Assembly: GCA_018623675.1 (NCBI GenBank)
Contig: JAAZVJ010000044.1
Location: 1-7,296 of the forward strand
DNA from: Synechococcus sp. HW_metabat.54
GTDB lineage: Bacteria > Cyanobacteriota > Cyanobacteriia > PCC-6307 > Cyanobiaceae
Reading direction: 5' to 3'
DNA length: 7,296 nucleotides
Shown here: piece after piece, positions 1 to 6,913 of the stretch
How positions within the stretch are numbered: the first letter of the stretch is position 1
Layout of the letters: every line of letters starts with the position of its first letter
The notes under the pieces: generated by a model
The model's database searches: none
What the model was told of the DNA's origin: nothing
The model's input: the letters and a program-made list of their open reading frames with translations, nothing else
Translations under genes and position numbers: made by a program

Positions 1-337
1 GAGGTCGGTGATCGTGGATGTGGCGATTGACCAGGGGGGCTGTGTGGCCACAAGCCAAGAGACCACCCACACCAATCCCACCGTGTCGATCCATGGGGTG
101 CAGCACTACGCCGTCGGGAACATGCCCGGTGCCGTGCCCTTCACATCCACCGAAGCCTTGGTGAGCGTCACCTTGCCCTACATCCTTGGCATTGCGGGGC
201 GCGGCCTGGAAGAAGCCGTCACCGAACGACCGGAGTTACTTTCTGGCCTCAATACGGTGCAGGGAGCGGTGTGCCACCCCGGGGTGGCCAAAGCCCTGGG
301 CGTTCAGCCTCGCCACCCCATGGCCTGCCTGCGGTGA
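1..337 (+). CDS. ald: Alanine dehydrogenase, C-terminal part (5' end outside window)
   Basis: This is the 3' end of an alanine dehydrogenase gene; the reading frame is open from base 2, so the true start lies left of the window. The enzyme carries out the NAD-dependent reversible deamination of L-alanine to pyruvate and ammonium in the cytoplasm. About 111 residues are visible. The segment VDVAIDQGGC is the end of the NAD-binding domain and holds the aspartate (of AIDQGG) described as catalytic in Ald structures. It is followed by TTHTNPT and by NMPGAVPFTSTEAL, a strongly conserved Ald stretch near the active site. The tail (GLNTVQGAVCHPGVAKALG) matches the family's usual ending, so the C-terminus looks complete. 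The stop is TGA at 335-337. The gene converges on the minus-strand gene ending at 382. The GTG at base 8 is an internal codon, not the start. Confidence 0.95.
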   Translation, partial: RSVIVDVAIDQGGCVATSQETTHTNPTVSIHGVQHYAVGNMPGAVPFTSTEALVSVTLPYILGIAGRGLEEAVTERPELLSGLNTVQGAVCHPGVAKALGVQPRHPMACLR

Positions 338-354
338 GACATAAAGGCACGTAA

Positions 355-385
355 CTGATACGCCATTAACGCCATCACGTGTCAG
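355..385. other. Weak inverted repeat between convergent genes
   Basis: CTGATACG (355-362) can pair with CGTGTCAG (378-385) as an 8-bp stem with one G-U wobble and a 15-base loop. It lies in the 44-base gap between the convergent ends of ald and the YchJ-like gene and overlaps the latter's stop codon. No T-run follows on either strand, so it is not a textbook intrinsic terminator. It could be a weak bidirectional 3'-end structure or chance. Confidence 0.25.
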
Positions 386-828
386 TCAAGGGCGCGAATG
401 TAGAGCCATTCGCCCGTGGGGTTCCCATCCCGACGCTGGAACAACGAGGTTTCCTGCAGGCTTCCACGCTGATTTGAGGCCTGATACCTGGCGACGAAAC
501 AGACCGTTCCCTCGACCTCACCTTCCCGGCCCCGCTCCACTCGGATGATCTCCAAGCCCAACCAACGGGTTTGCCGACAACCGGCCCGCAGCTCACGCCG
601 CCGGACGGAAGCCGGCACCTGCGGCTCAGGGTGGGTGGCCATCAGATACTCAATCTTCCCTTTGGCAAAAGCGCTGTAACGGGAGCGCATCAACTGCTCG
701 GCGGTCTGAGCCTTGGCCTCACCGCGATGCAAACGACCACAACAAGAGCCGTAGCTCTGGCCGGTTCCACAGGGACAGCTTTCCTGCTCCACTGAAGCGT
801 CTTCAACACCCGAAAATCCCCGGGCCAT
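382..828 (-). CDS. YchJ-like SEC-C motif protein (UPF0225 family)
   Basis: A 148-residue cytoplasmic protein of the YchJ/UPF0225 family, whose biochemical function is not established. Near the N-terminus is a SEC-C zinc-binding motif, CPCGTGQ...SCCG, with Cys18, Cys20, Cys29 and Cys30, like the zinc tail of SecA. It is followed by the family block LMRSRYSAF (47-55). The middle NTF2-like domain continues with TRWLGLEI (87-94), VCFVARY and the closing W-x-Y (141-143). E. coli YchJ carries a second SEC-C motif at its C-terminus; this protein ends at RALD and has only the N-terminal one. I chose the ATG at 828-826. It overlaps the upstream TGA as TGATG and has GGAG (837-840) eight bases ahead. 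A TTG at 831 would add one residue. It is the last gene of the coupled minus-strand set. It may interact with ribosomes, SecB or other proteins, as SEC-C motifs do elsewhere (inference). Confidence 0.88.
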   Translation of the reverse strand: MARGFSGVEDASVEQESCPCGTGQSYGSCCGRLHRGEAKAQTAEQLMRSRYSAFAKGKIEYLMATHPEPQVPASVRRRELRAGCRQTRWLGLEIIRVERGREGEVEGTVCFVARYQASNQRGSLQETSLFQRRDGNPTGEWLYIRALD

Positions 829-1904
829 CAAGACAACTCCTGCAAGCCAGGGATCGGTCGATGCAAAGACGCCACGCTGATTCCTTCCCGGAGCGCCATC
901 ACCAGGCCGGCCGCCTCGGCGTAGGAACTGGCGGGCAGCACACTGCCGCTGGGAAGACCAAGGGCATCAGCCCCGACCCTGAGGAGCGACGGGTTCGCCA
1001 CGGCAATCACCGGCACCGCTTGCTCAAGAGCCGCCAAAACCGCTTCTCCCCCGAGGGCACCATCGGGCACCACAACGGCCCCCAAACGATCCGCCTGGAG
1101 GTCTCCTTCTCGGCGCCCAGCATCTGCAGGAACAAGATCGGGTGCCCGGCTCAAGCCCACAAGCACACAGGCCAAAAAGGTGTAGCCCAACTCCTCTCCA
1201 GCAGCCCGGGGATCGAGCTGGGGATCGAGAGGCAACGGAGCCAAGGCAGGCGCATGGGCACAGGGCATCTGCAAATGACGAACCAGCAGATGACTGATGA
1301 CAGCTTCGGCACCAGCCAGAGCATCAACCCCCTGGCCATGGCGATAGGCCGCCAAGGCCTCGCTTTCGGCGTCTTCGGGGAAACGGGCCACCACAGCAAT
1401 CGCTGTCGCCCCGGCTGCCTTTAACCGCTCGCCTGCACGCAGCAGCGCATCAGGCCGCTCCAGCGTCCCCCAACTGATGCCGCTTTCACCAAGCTCAAGA
1501 TGCACCCCTAAGGCCGCATCGGTGGTCACCACCGGACCAATCTCAAGGCCAAGGCTGGCTCGACAACCATCTGCCACTTGAAGATGCCGCTGACGCAACT
1601 CGGGCTCGATGCCGGCATCCAAGAGCAGGCCGATCCGTTGGGAGCGCACCGGCCGCAGGGACCAATCCCCCACAGCAAAGCGATCAAGGCCGTAACCCTC
1701 AACGTAATGAATCCGGGAATCGCTCCAGTAGAGGGAGGCCCCGTTCATCACGTTGGGATGGGTGATCAAACAACCGCTGGCCGCCGCCAATAACCGAGCG
1801 CTTGGCAAGGCATCCCCCGCAAAACCACCCACATCGCAACCAATTCCAGTGGGCACCAGCAACAAGGTGGGCAGCGGAGCAGCACCGATCGCGGAATGGT
1901 TCAT
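828..1904 (-). CDS. DUF3326 family protein, function unknown
   Basis: A 358-residue protein that I recognise as DUF3326, a family known to me from cyanobacteria and plants with no established reaction. There is no signal peptide or clear membrane segment, so it is probably soluble. Conserved-looking blocks are the glycine-rich VPTGIGCDVGGFAGDA (17-32), ITHPNVMNGA (47-56), YVEGYGLDRFAVGDW (67-81) and, near the C-terminus, VVVPDGALGGEAVLAALE (277-294) followed by VIAVANPSLL (299-308). Repeated strand-Gly-rich loop-helix patterns suggest an alpha/beta fold able to bind a nucleotide or other small ligand, but that is inference. The ATG (1904-1902) overlaps the TGA of the upstream 67-residue gene as ATGA, and its own TGA (830-828) overlaps the next ATG. 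Both neighbours are therefore likely translated in a coupled way. Conservation into plants would hint at a plastid-related housekeeping role. Confidence 0.88.
   Translation of the reverse strand: MNHSAIGAAPLPTLLLVPTGIGCDVGGFAGDALPSARLLAAASGCLITHPNVMNGASLYWSDSRIHYVEGYGLDRFAVGDWSLRPVRSQRIGLLLDAGIEPELRQRHLQVADGCRASLGLEIGPVVTTDAALGVHLELGESGISWGTLERPDALLRAGERLKAAGATAIAVVARFPEDAESEALAAYRHGQGVDALAGAEAVISHLLVRHLQMPCAHAPALAPLPLDPQLDPRAAGEELGYTFLACVLVGLSRAPDLVPADAGRREGDLQADRLGAVVVPDGALGGEAVLAALEQAVPVIAVANPSLLRVGADALGLPSGSVLPASSYAEAAGLVMALREGISVASLHRPIPGLQELS
837..840 (-). promoter_or_regulatory. Ribosome binding site deciding the YchJ-like start
   Basis: GGAG on the minus strand lies 8 bases before the ATG at 828 and within the last codons of the DUF3326 gene. 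This spacing favours the ATG over the TTG at 831, which would be 5 bases away. Confidence 0.55.
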
Positions 1905-2104
1905 CGGATCAAAACGGCTTCCACCTCAACCCGCAGTGAAGTCGCCGACGCCTCGTTGGACGACGGCTCAGACGACACTGCGGTGATAGCCCAACGCAGC
2001 GGCTCTCCCTGATCGCGAAGCTGCTCCAGCAACCAAGGGCGTAATTGGCGACGCGGGAGAGCGGGCGGACAGGAAAAGCTCAATCGCTGCGCGGCGAGCT
2101 TCAC
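1901..2104 (-). CDS. Small conserved-looking protein (67 aa), unrecognised
   Basis: I do not recognise this 67-residue protein. It starts at a GTG (2104-2102) that overlaps the ferredoxin stop as GTGA, and it ends at a TGA (1903-1901) inside the next gene's ATG, forming ATGA. No good Shine-Dalgarno sequence precedes it, so reinitiation after the ferredoxin is the likely way it is translated. By eye the order is strand (QRLSFSC), helix (PRRQLRPWLLEQLRDQG), strand (LRWAITAVSS), a short Ser/Glu/Ala linker, then strand (LRVEVEAVLIR). This is a plausible small alpha/beta domain. It has one cysteine and no metal motif or membrane segment. The overlaps on both sides, which exactly fill the gap between two recognised genes, are the best evidence that it is real. 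A role as a partner of the ferredoxin or the DUF3326 protein is conjecture. Confidence 0.75.
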   Translation of the reverse strand: MKLAAQRLSFSCPPALPRRQLRPWLLEQLRDQGEPLRWAITAVSSEPSSNEASATSLRVEVEAVLIR

Positions 2105-2436
2105 TTCTGGTACTGACCGAACTGAGCTTCGTAAAGAGCATCTTCCTGACCCGTTAACACCTTGAGGTCAGAGCGGGGGAAGGCCACACAAAGCAGGGCG
2201 AAACCGTCCTTGCGAAGTTCCTCCTTCACACCCATCGCATCCGGCTGATAAACCTCTCCCTCACCAATGCGGGCTGCACATGTGGTGCAAACTCCTGCGC
2301 AGCAGGAGCTGGGGATCATCACACCTGCAGCTTCAGCGGCAGCAAGCACCGTCTGATCAGAGCGGCAAGGGAAGGAGTGCTGCTCCCCATCCAGTTCAAC
2401 GCTGATGGAGTAAGTGGCCGCAGGGGTGTCGCTCAT
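2101..2436 (-). CDS. Plant-type [2Fe-2S] ferredoxin, divergent from PetF
   Basis: A 111-residue soluble one-electron carrier of the plant-type ferredoxin family. The cluster motif is complete: Cys45-x4-Cys50-x2-Cys53-x29-Cys83, the same spacing as in photosynthetic ferredoxin. The N-terminal strand (YSISVELDGEQHSF) and helix (QTVLAAAEAAG) fit the beta-grasp fold. It differs from PetF in several ways. An extra cysteine, Cys46, stands where Anabaena ferredoxin has Arg42. A gapless alignment puts Gly69 at the Phe65 position. About ten residues (EAQFGQYQK region) extend past the usual C-terminal Leu-Tyr. The glutamate equivalent to Glu94 is kept (Glu98). These changes argue for a dedicated electron carrier rather than the main photosystem I acceptor. 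The ATG at 2436-2434 lies 34 bases after the oxygenase stop, with no strong Shine-Dalgarno sequence. The stop overlaps the next GTG as GTGA. Confidence 0.93.
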   Translation of the reverse strand: MSDTPAATYSISVELDGEQHSFPCRSDQTVLAAAEAAGVMIPSSCCAGVCTTCAARIGEGEVYQPDAMGVKEELRKDGFALLCVAFPRSDLKVLTGQEDALYEAQFGQYQK

Positions 2437-2470
2437 CCGTCAAAGAGACGTACTGGAAGCAGGCATCCTC

Positions 2471-3178
2471 TCAGGGCACCGGCCGCTGACAACGCTGCCA
2501 TTGATGGGGATGGGGCGATAAGTACTCCGGCGGCCGTTCTGAAGGGCGCGCACTGAGCACGAAGTCGAAGCTCATCGACACCCGTAGACCGTCCGGATCA
2601 GCGTTCTCCAGCACGCTGTGATCGAGCCGTGCCGGAAACATCACCAACAAACCGGGCTGAGGAGCCAACAGCCAGTGGCGTTGGTTCAGAGGATGGTCAT
2701 CGCCGATCGGTCCGCCATGCCCCACCGCCAAACCCGGCACCAACTCGTTGAGTTGGCGGGGTGCATGCAGGCAAAGAGCCCCCTCATCCCCAGTTCCTTC
2801 ACCGCTGAGGTACACAACGGCACTGAGGTGAGCATTGGGATGGTGGTGCCGTCCCACCACTTGCCCCCACTCACTGACCACAGGCCAGCAACGCTGGAGA
2901 TGCAAATCCACCTGGTCGCAATCAAATCCAGTGGCCTTGAGGTAGTGCCAAACCCGAGCAACCACCTGGTCGGCCAGTCCCCGGAAATCAGGGTGGTCAT
3001 GCAGTTGCCAAACACCATTCAGATCACCCGTCCAGGCACAACCAGGATCTGGATTGCTGTCCTGGTCACCCCGCAGGGCCAGCAATGTTTGCAGTTGCGC
3101 CGCCACCTGCAGCGGATCCATCCGCAACTGCTCCGTGGCCACGACGGTTGGGAAAAGAGAGTGCAGATCCACAAACAC
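2471..3178 (-). CDS. Putative Fe(II)/2-oxoglutarate-dependent oxygenase (TIGR02466-like)
   Basis: A 235-residue protein resembling the TIGR02466 / 2OG-FeII_Oxy_5 family, predicted non-haem iron oxygenases with a double-stranded beta-helix fold. The substrate is unknown. The block RHHHPNAHLSAVVYLSG (110-126) corresponds to the family's H-x-HP...LSGVYY region and should supply the first iron ligands (His111 and His113). LLVMFPARLDHSV (177-189) supplies the distal ligand His187. Arg199 and Ser201 in LRVSMSF fit the R-x-S pair that holds 2-oxoglutarate. The aspartate of a classical HxD triad is not evident; HxH, or a role for Asn115, is possible. The GTG at 3178 is taken as start because an in-frame stop lies at 3199-3197 and no ATG intervenes; a GTG two codons on (3172) is the alternative. 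It is the first gene after the atp terminator and probably heads the downstream operon. Confidence 0.82.
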   Translation of the reverse strand: MFVDLHSLFPTVVATEQLRMDPLQVAAQLQTLLALRGDQDSNPDPGCAWTGDLNGVWQLHDHPDFRGLADQVVARVWHYLKATGFDCDQVDLHLQRCWPVVSEWGQVVGRHHHPNAHLSAVVYLSGEGTGDEGALCLHAPRQLNELVPGLAVGHGGPIGDDHPLNQRHWLLAPQPGLLVMFPARLDHSVLENADPDGLRVSMSFDFVLSARPSERPPEYLSPHPHQWQRCQRPVP

Positions 3179-3227
3179 GCCCCAGCTCTGATCGCATCAT
3201 CTCCCCACAGCAGACCGAATTCCTTCC

Positions 3228-3239
3228 TTGCGCGCGCAA
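3228..3239. repeat. Perfect 12-bp palindrome TTGCGCGCGCAA
   Basis: TTGCGCGCGCAA is identical to its reverse complement. It lies in the 123-base gap between atpC and the oxygenase gene, after the atp terminator and about 50 bases upstream of the oxygenase start. The position would suit an operator or part of a promoter for the downstream gene set. No confident -10/-35 pair could be assigned nearby, and a GC-alternating palindrome of this length can arise by chance. Confidence 0.3.
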
Positions 3240-3253
3240 CCCACTGAACGCAC

Positions 3254-3279
3254 AAAAAAAGCCGGCCCGAAGGCCGGCT
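3254..3279 (-). terminator. Rho-independent terminator of the atp operon
   Basis: Read on the minus strand, AGCCGGCC, loop TTCG and GGCCGGCT form a perfect 8-bp GC-rich stem (3279-3260) closed by a C(UUCG)G tetraloop, one of the most stable RNA loops known. A run of seven T (3260-3254) follows, its first T also being the last base of the stem. It begins 22 bases after the atpC stop and should end the ATP synthase transcript. A second small hairpin just before it (CTGAGG-TTT-CCTCAG, 3292-3278) shares two bases with its stem. Confidence 0.93.
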
Positions 3280-3301
3280 GAGGAAACCTCAGAGTGATCG
3301 A

Positions 3302-4252
3302 TCAACCAACAGCGGCTGCACCACCTGCGACTTCAAGAATTTCCTGAGTAATCGCAGCTTGACGGGCCTTGTTGTAGTCCAGGGTCAACTCCTTGGCGAG
3401 AGCCTTGGCGTTATCGCTGGCGTTGTTCATCGCAGTCATCCGGCTCGCCAGTTCAGAGGCGGCGGATTCCTGGAGAGAACGAAGCAACTGGTTCTGCAGA
3501 TACAGAGGCAGAAGTGCGTTCAGCAACTGTTCAGGGCTTTGCTCGAACACGATGTCCGAAGGCACCGAGGGCTGACTGTTGGCCGGGGCAGCACCGGACT
3601 CAACACGCAGCTGACCTTCGCTGGTGGTGAGACGGAAGATCTCATCATCAGCCGCTGCAATTCCCTGAGGATCGAGGGGCAGCAGAGTCTGAACAACGGG
3701 CTTGCAGCTCACCAGATTGATGAACTTGGTGAAAATGATTTCAACTCGGTCGGTGCTCTCCGAGAGGAACTCAGCGAACACTTCGTTGGCGATTGAACCC
3801 GCTTCATCAGCAGTGGGAACCTGCTCCAGACCCGTGAAGGTGGCCTGGATCGGATAACTGCGATTGGTGAAGTAGGTGATGGCCTTACGGCCAATCAACA
3901 CCAGATCAACCTTGTAACCCTGAGCTTTGAGTTCAGCGAAGCGCTCTTCCGTGCGCTTGATGATGTTGGTGTTGTAGCCACCGCAAAGTCCGCGGTCGCC
4001 GGTGACGGCGACCAGGGTGATCGACTCAACGGTGCGCTGATCGAGGAGAGGAGCATCAGCATCCTCAAAACGCATGCGTGACTGCAGGTTTTCCAGCAGG
4101 CGGGCGAGCCGATCCGCGAACGGACGGCTGCGCAACACCTGCTCCTGAGCGCGACGGACCTTTGCAGCCGCCACGAGACGCATGGCCTCAGTGATCTTGC
4201 GAGTGTTTTTGACCGATTTAATTCGGTCTCGGATCTCCTTGAGATTCGCCAT
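3302..4252 (-). CDS. atpC: ATP synthase F1 subunit gamma (cyanobacterial type)
   Basis: The central rotor shaft of the F1 head (atpC in cyanobacterial naming, atpG in the E. coli scheme). It turns inside the alpha3beta3 ring and couples proton flow to ATP synthesis. At 316 residues it has the cyanobacterial/chloroplast length. The N-terminal helix [20 protein letters not shown] and the C-terminal helix (about 238-306, with [12 protein letters not shown]) form the coiled-coil shaft. [10 protein letters not shown] (85-94) starts the Rossmann-like part. The segment around 195-235 (after LLPLDPQ) contains the insertion typical of photosynthetic gamma subunits. The chloroplast redox cysteine pair is absent: the only cysteines are Cys90 and Cys183, so thiol switching of the plant type is not expected. 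The ATG at 4252 lies 13 bases after the atpA stop with a good Shine-Dalgarno sequence. It is the last gene of the operon, followed by the terminator. Confidence 0.98.
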   Translation of the reverse strand: MANLKEIRDRIKSVKNTRKITEAMRLVAAAKVRRAQEQVLRSRPFADRLARLLENLQSRMRFEDADAPLLDQRTVESITLVAVTGDRGLCGGYNTNIIKRTEERFAELKAQGYKVDLVLIGRKAITYFTNRSYPIQATFTGLEQVPTADEAGSIANEVFAEFLSESTDRVEIIFTKFINLVSCKPVVQTLLPLDPQGIAAADDEIFRLTTSEGQLRVESGAAPANSQPSVPSDIVFEQSPEQLLNALLPLYLQNQLLRSLQESAASELASRMTAMNNASDNAKALAKELTLDYNKARQAAITQEILEVAGGAAAVG

Positions 4253-4259
4253 GAGTGAA

Positions 4260-4265
4260 CCCCTC

Positions 4266-4267
<2 letters not shown>
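4260..4267 (-). promoter_or_regulatory. Ribosome binding site for atpC
   Basis: GAGAGGGG on the minus strand overlaps the atpA stop codon and lies 7 bases before the atpC ATG, a suitable Shine-Dalgarno spacing. Confidence 0.6.
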
Positions 4268-5843
<1,576 letters not shown>

Positions 5844-6392
5844 TTAGCTCGCTTTCGCGAGTGCCAAACCGAGGCGGCGGACTTGTCCGGCGATGCTGGC
5901 ATCAATCACCTGGGAACCCAGGTTGACGACGAAGCCACCAATCAGTGAGGGGTCAACACTCAGATCCATCTCAACGGATCCTTTGCCGACCATCGCCTGA
6001 ACCTTTCCGGTGAGGGCAGCCTGCTGCTCCTCGGAAAGAGGTTGGGCCGTGGCGACCTTGGCCAGAGAAATCTGGCGGGACTGCCGATAAAGCTCAAGGA
6101 AACGATTGAGCACAGCGTCGAAAGCCACAAGACGCTGACGGTCAGCCAGAACCTTGAGGAGATTCATCAGAGAAGGCTTCAACTGATCACCGAGCAAACC
6201 GGCAAGGGCGGTTTTCTTGGCATCGGGTTCAAGCACGGGGGAGGTCATGGCATCTCTGAAATCAGAGGAGCTTGACCAGAGGGCCAGCAGATCCTTGCAC
6301 TGAGCTGCCACATCATCCGATTCCTTACGGGCATCGGTGACTTGAAGCAAGGCTTCGGCGTAAGGAGTGGCCAGAGAATTCAGCAGGGGCAT
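5844..6392 (-). CDS. atpH: ATP synthase F1 subunit delta (atpD in cyanobacterial naming)
   Basis: The stator subunit (OSCP/delta family) that sits on top of the alpha3beta3 head and ties it to the b/b' stalk. The 182 residues are the usual length. The N-terminal six-helix domain begins with LATPYAEALLQV (7-18), a family hallmark, and includes SPVLEPDAKKTALAGLLG. The C-terminal part carries the delta signature around DPSLIGGFVVNLGSQVIDAS followed by a closing helix. The ATG at 6392 overlaps the atpF stop as TGATG and has a strong GGAGG seven bases upstream, so both coupling and independent initiation are possible. The stop is TAA at 5846-5844. The E. coli symbol atpH and the cyanobacterial symbol atpD name the same subunit; in cyanobacterial literature atpH often means subunit c. 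Confidence 0.97.
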   Translation of the reverse strand: MPLLNSLATPYAEALLQVTDARKESDDVAAQCKDLLALWSSSSDFRDAMTSPVLEPDAKKTALAGLLGDQLKPSLMNLLKVLADRQRLVAFDAVLNRFLELYRQSRQISLAKVATAQPLSEEQQAALTGKVQAMVGKGSVEMDLSVDPSLIGGFVVNLGSQVIDASIAGQVRRLGLALAKAS

Positions 6393-6913
6393 CAGGCGTC
6401 CTCCAAGTTGGAGATGGAGGCATCGATCAGACGGGATTGAGCCTTTTCATCAAGGCGTCCGGGCAGATCAGCCATCACTTTGTCGATTGCAGCCAAAGCA
6501 GCCTGACGGCGGAGCTCTTCGGTGAGACGAGCACCTTCAGCGTTCAAATCAGCCAAGGCATCCTGCTTCAGAGCAGCCATGGCCTCAATGGTGCGCTTTT
6601 CGCCATCAGCACGAATGGCAGCTGCACGGGCTTTGCCATCAACACGAATCTGATCGGCTTTCTGCTGAGCAGCAGCCAGATCCGATTGCGCCTTGCTGAG
6701 TTCAGCAGTGGCAGCTTTCAAGCGGGTCTCAGCATCATCCAGGTCTTGGAGGATGGACTGACGACGGCGCTCAAGCATGCCGCCGAGGAAACCTTTGAGG
6801 AACCATCCGAGAACACCGATCACGATGACCAGGTTGATCAGATTGGTTTCGAGTGGATTCAGATTGATTCCGAAACCACCTTCGTGGGCGAGGAGGGGAA
6901 GAAAGCTCATCAT
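6392..6913 (-). CDS. atpF: ATP synthase F0 subunit b
   Basis: One of two different peripheral-stalk subunits of the cyanobacterial enzyme. It is anchored in the membrane by one N-terminal helix, and its long cytoplasmic helix holds F1 still against rotor torque. In 173 residues the sequence shows a short N-terminal segment ([20 protein letters not shown]), a membrane helix at about 24-43 (NLINLVIVIGVLGWFLKGFL), then a charged, Ala-rich coiled coil starting at MLERRRQSI (46-54) and running almost to the end. It pairs with b'. The first ATG (6913) overlaps the atpG stop in TGATGATG; a second ATG follows at once (6910). No Shine-Dalgarno sequence is visible upstream, so translation is probably coupled to atpG. 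Its stop overlaps the delta ATG by one base. Confidence 0.97.
   Translation of the reverse strand: MMSFLPLLAHEGGFGINLNPLETNLINLVIVIGVLGWFLKGFLGGMLERRRQSILQDLDDAETRLKAATAELSKAQSDLAAAQQKADQIRVDGKARAAAIRADGEKRTIEAMAALKQDALADLNAEGARLTEELRRQAALAAIDKVMADLPGRLDEKAQSRLIDASISNLEDA
6400..6404 (-). promoter_or_regulatory. Strong Shine-Dalgarno for the delta gene
   Basis: GGAGG on the minus strand lies within the last codons of atpF, 7 bases before the delta ATG at 6392. It is the clearest ribosome binding site in the window and fixes that start. Confidence 0.75.

Noticed and set aside
8..10. GTG as the start of a 109-residue protein.
   Set aside because: The frame is open to the left edge and the preceding codons (Arg-Ser) continue the alanine dehydrogenase motif, so the gene is partial.
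861..1424. A 187-codon plus-strand open frame opposite the DUF3326 gene.
   Set aside because: The composition is low-complexity basic/His-rich with no motif. The opposite strand is a recognised family with overlapping junctions on both sides.
2618..3247. A 209-codon plus-strand open frame opposite the oxygenase gene.
   Set aside because: The minus-strand frame carries recognisable oxygenase motifs; this frame shows none and runs through the operon leader.
3179..3253. A sigma70-type promoter for the oxygenase gene set.
   Set aside because: TTGCGC and GATGAT resemble parts of -35 and -10 boxes, but they do not pair at an acceptable spacing. A promoter is likely here but I cannot place it.
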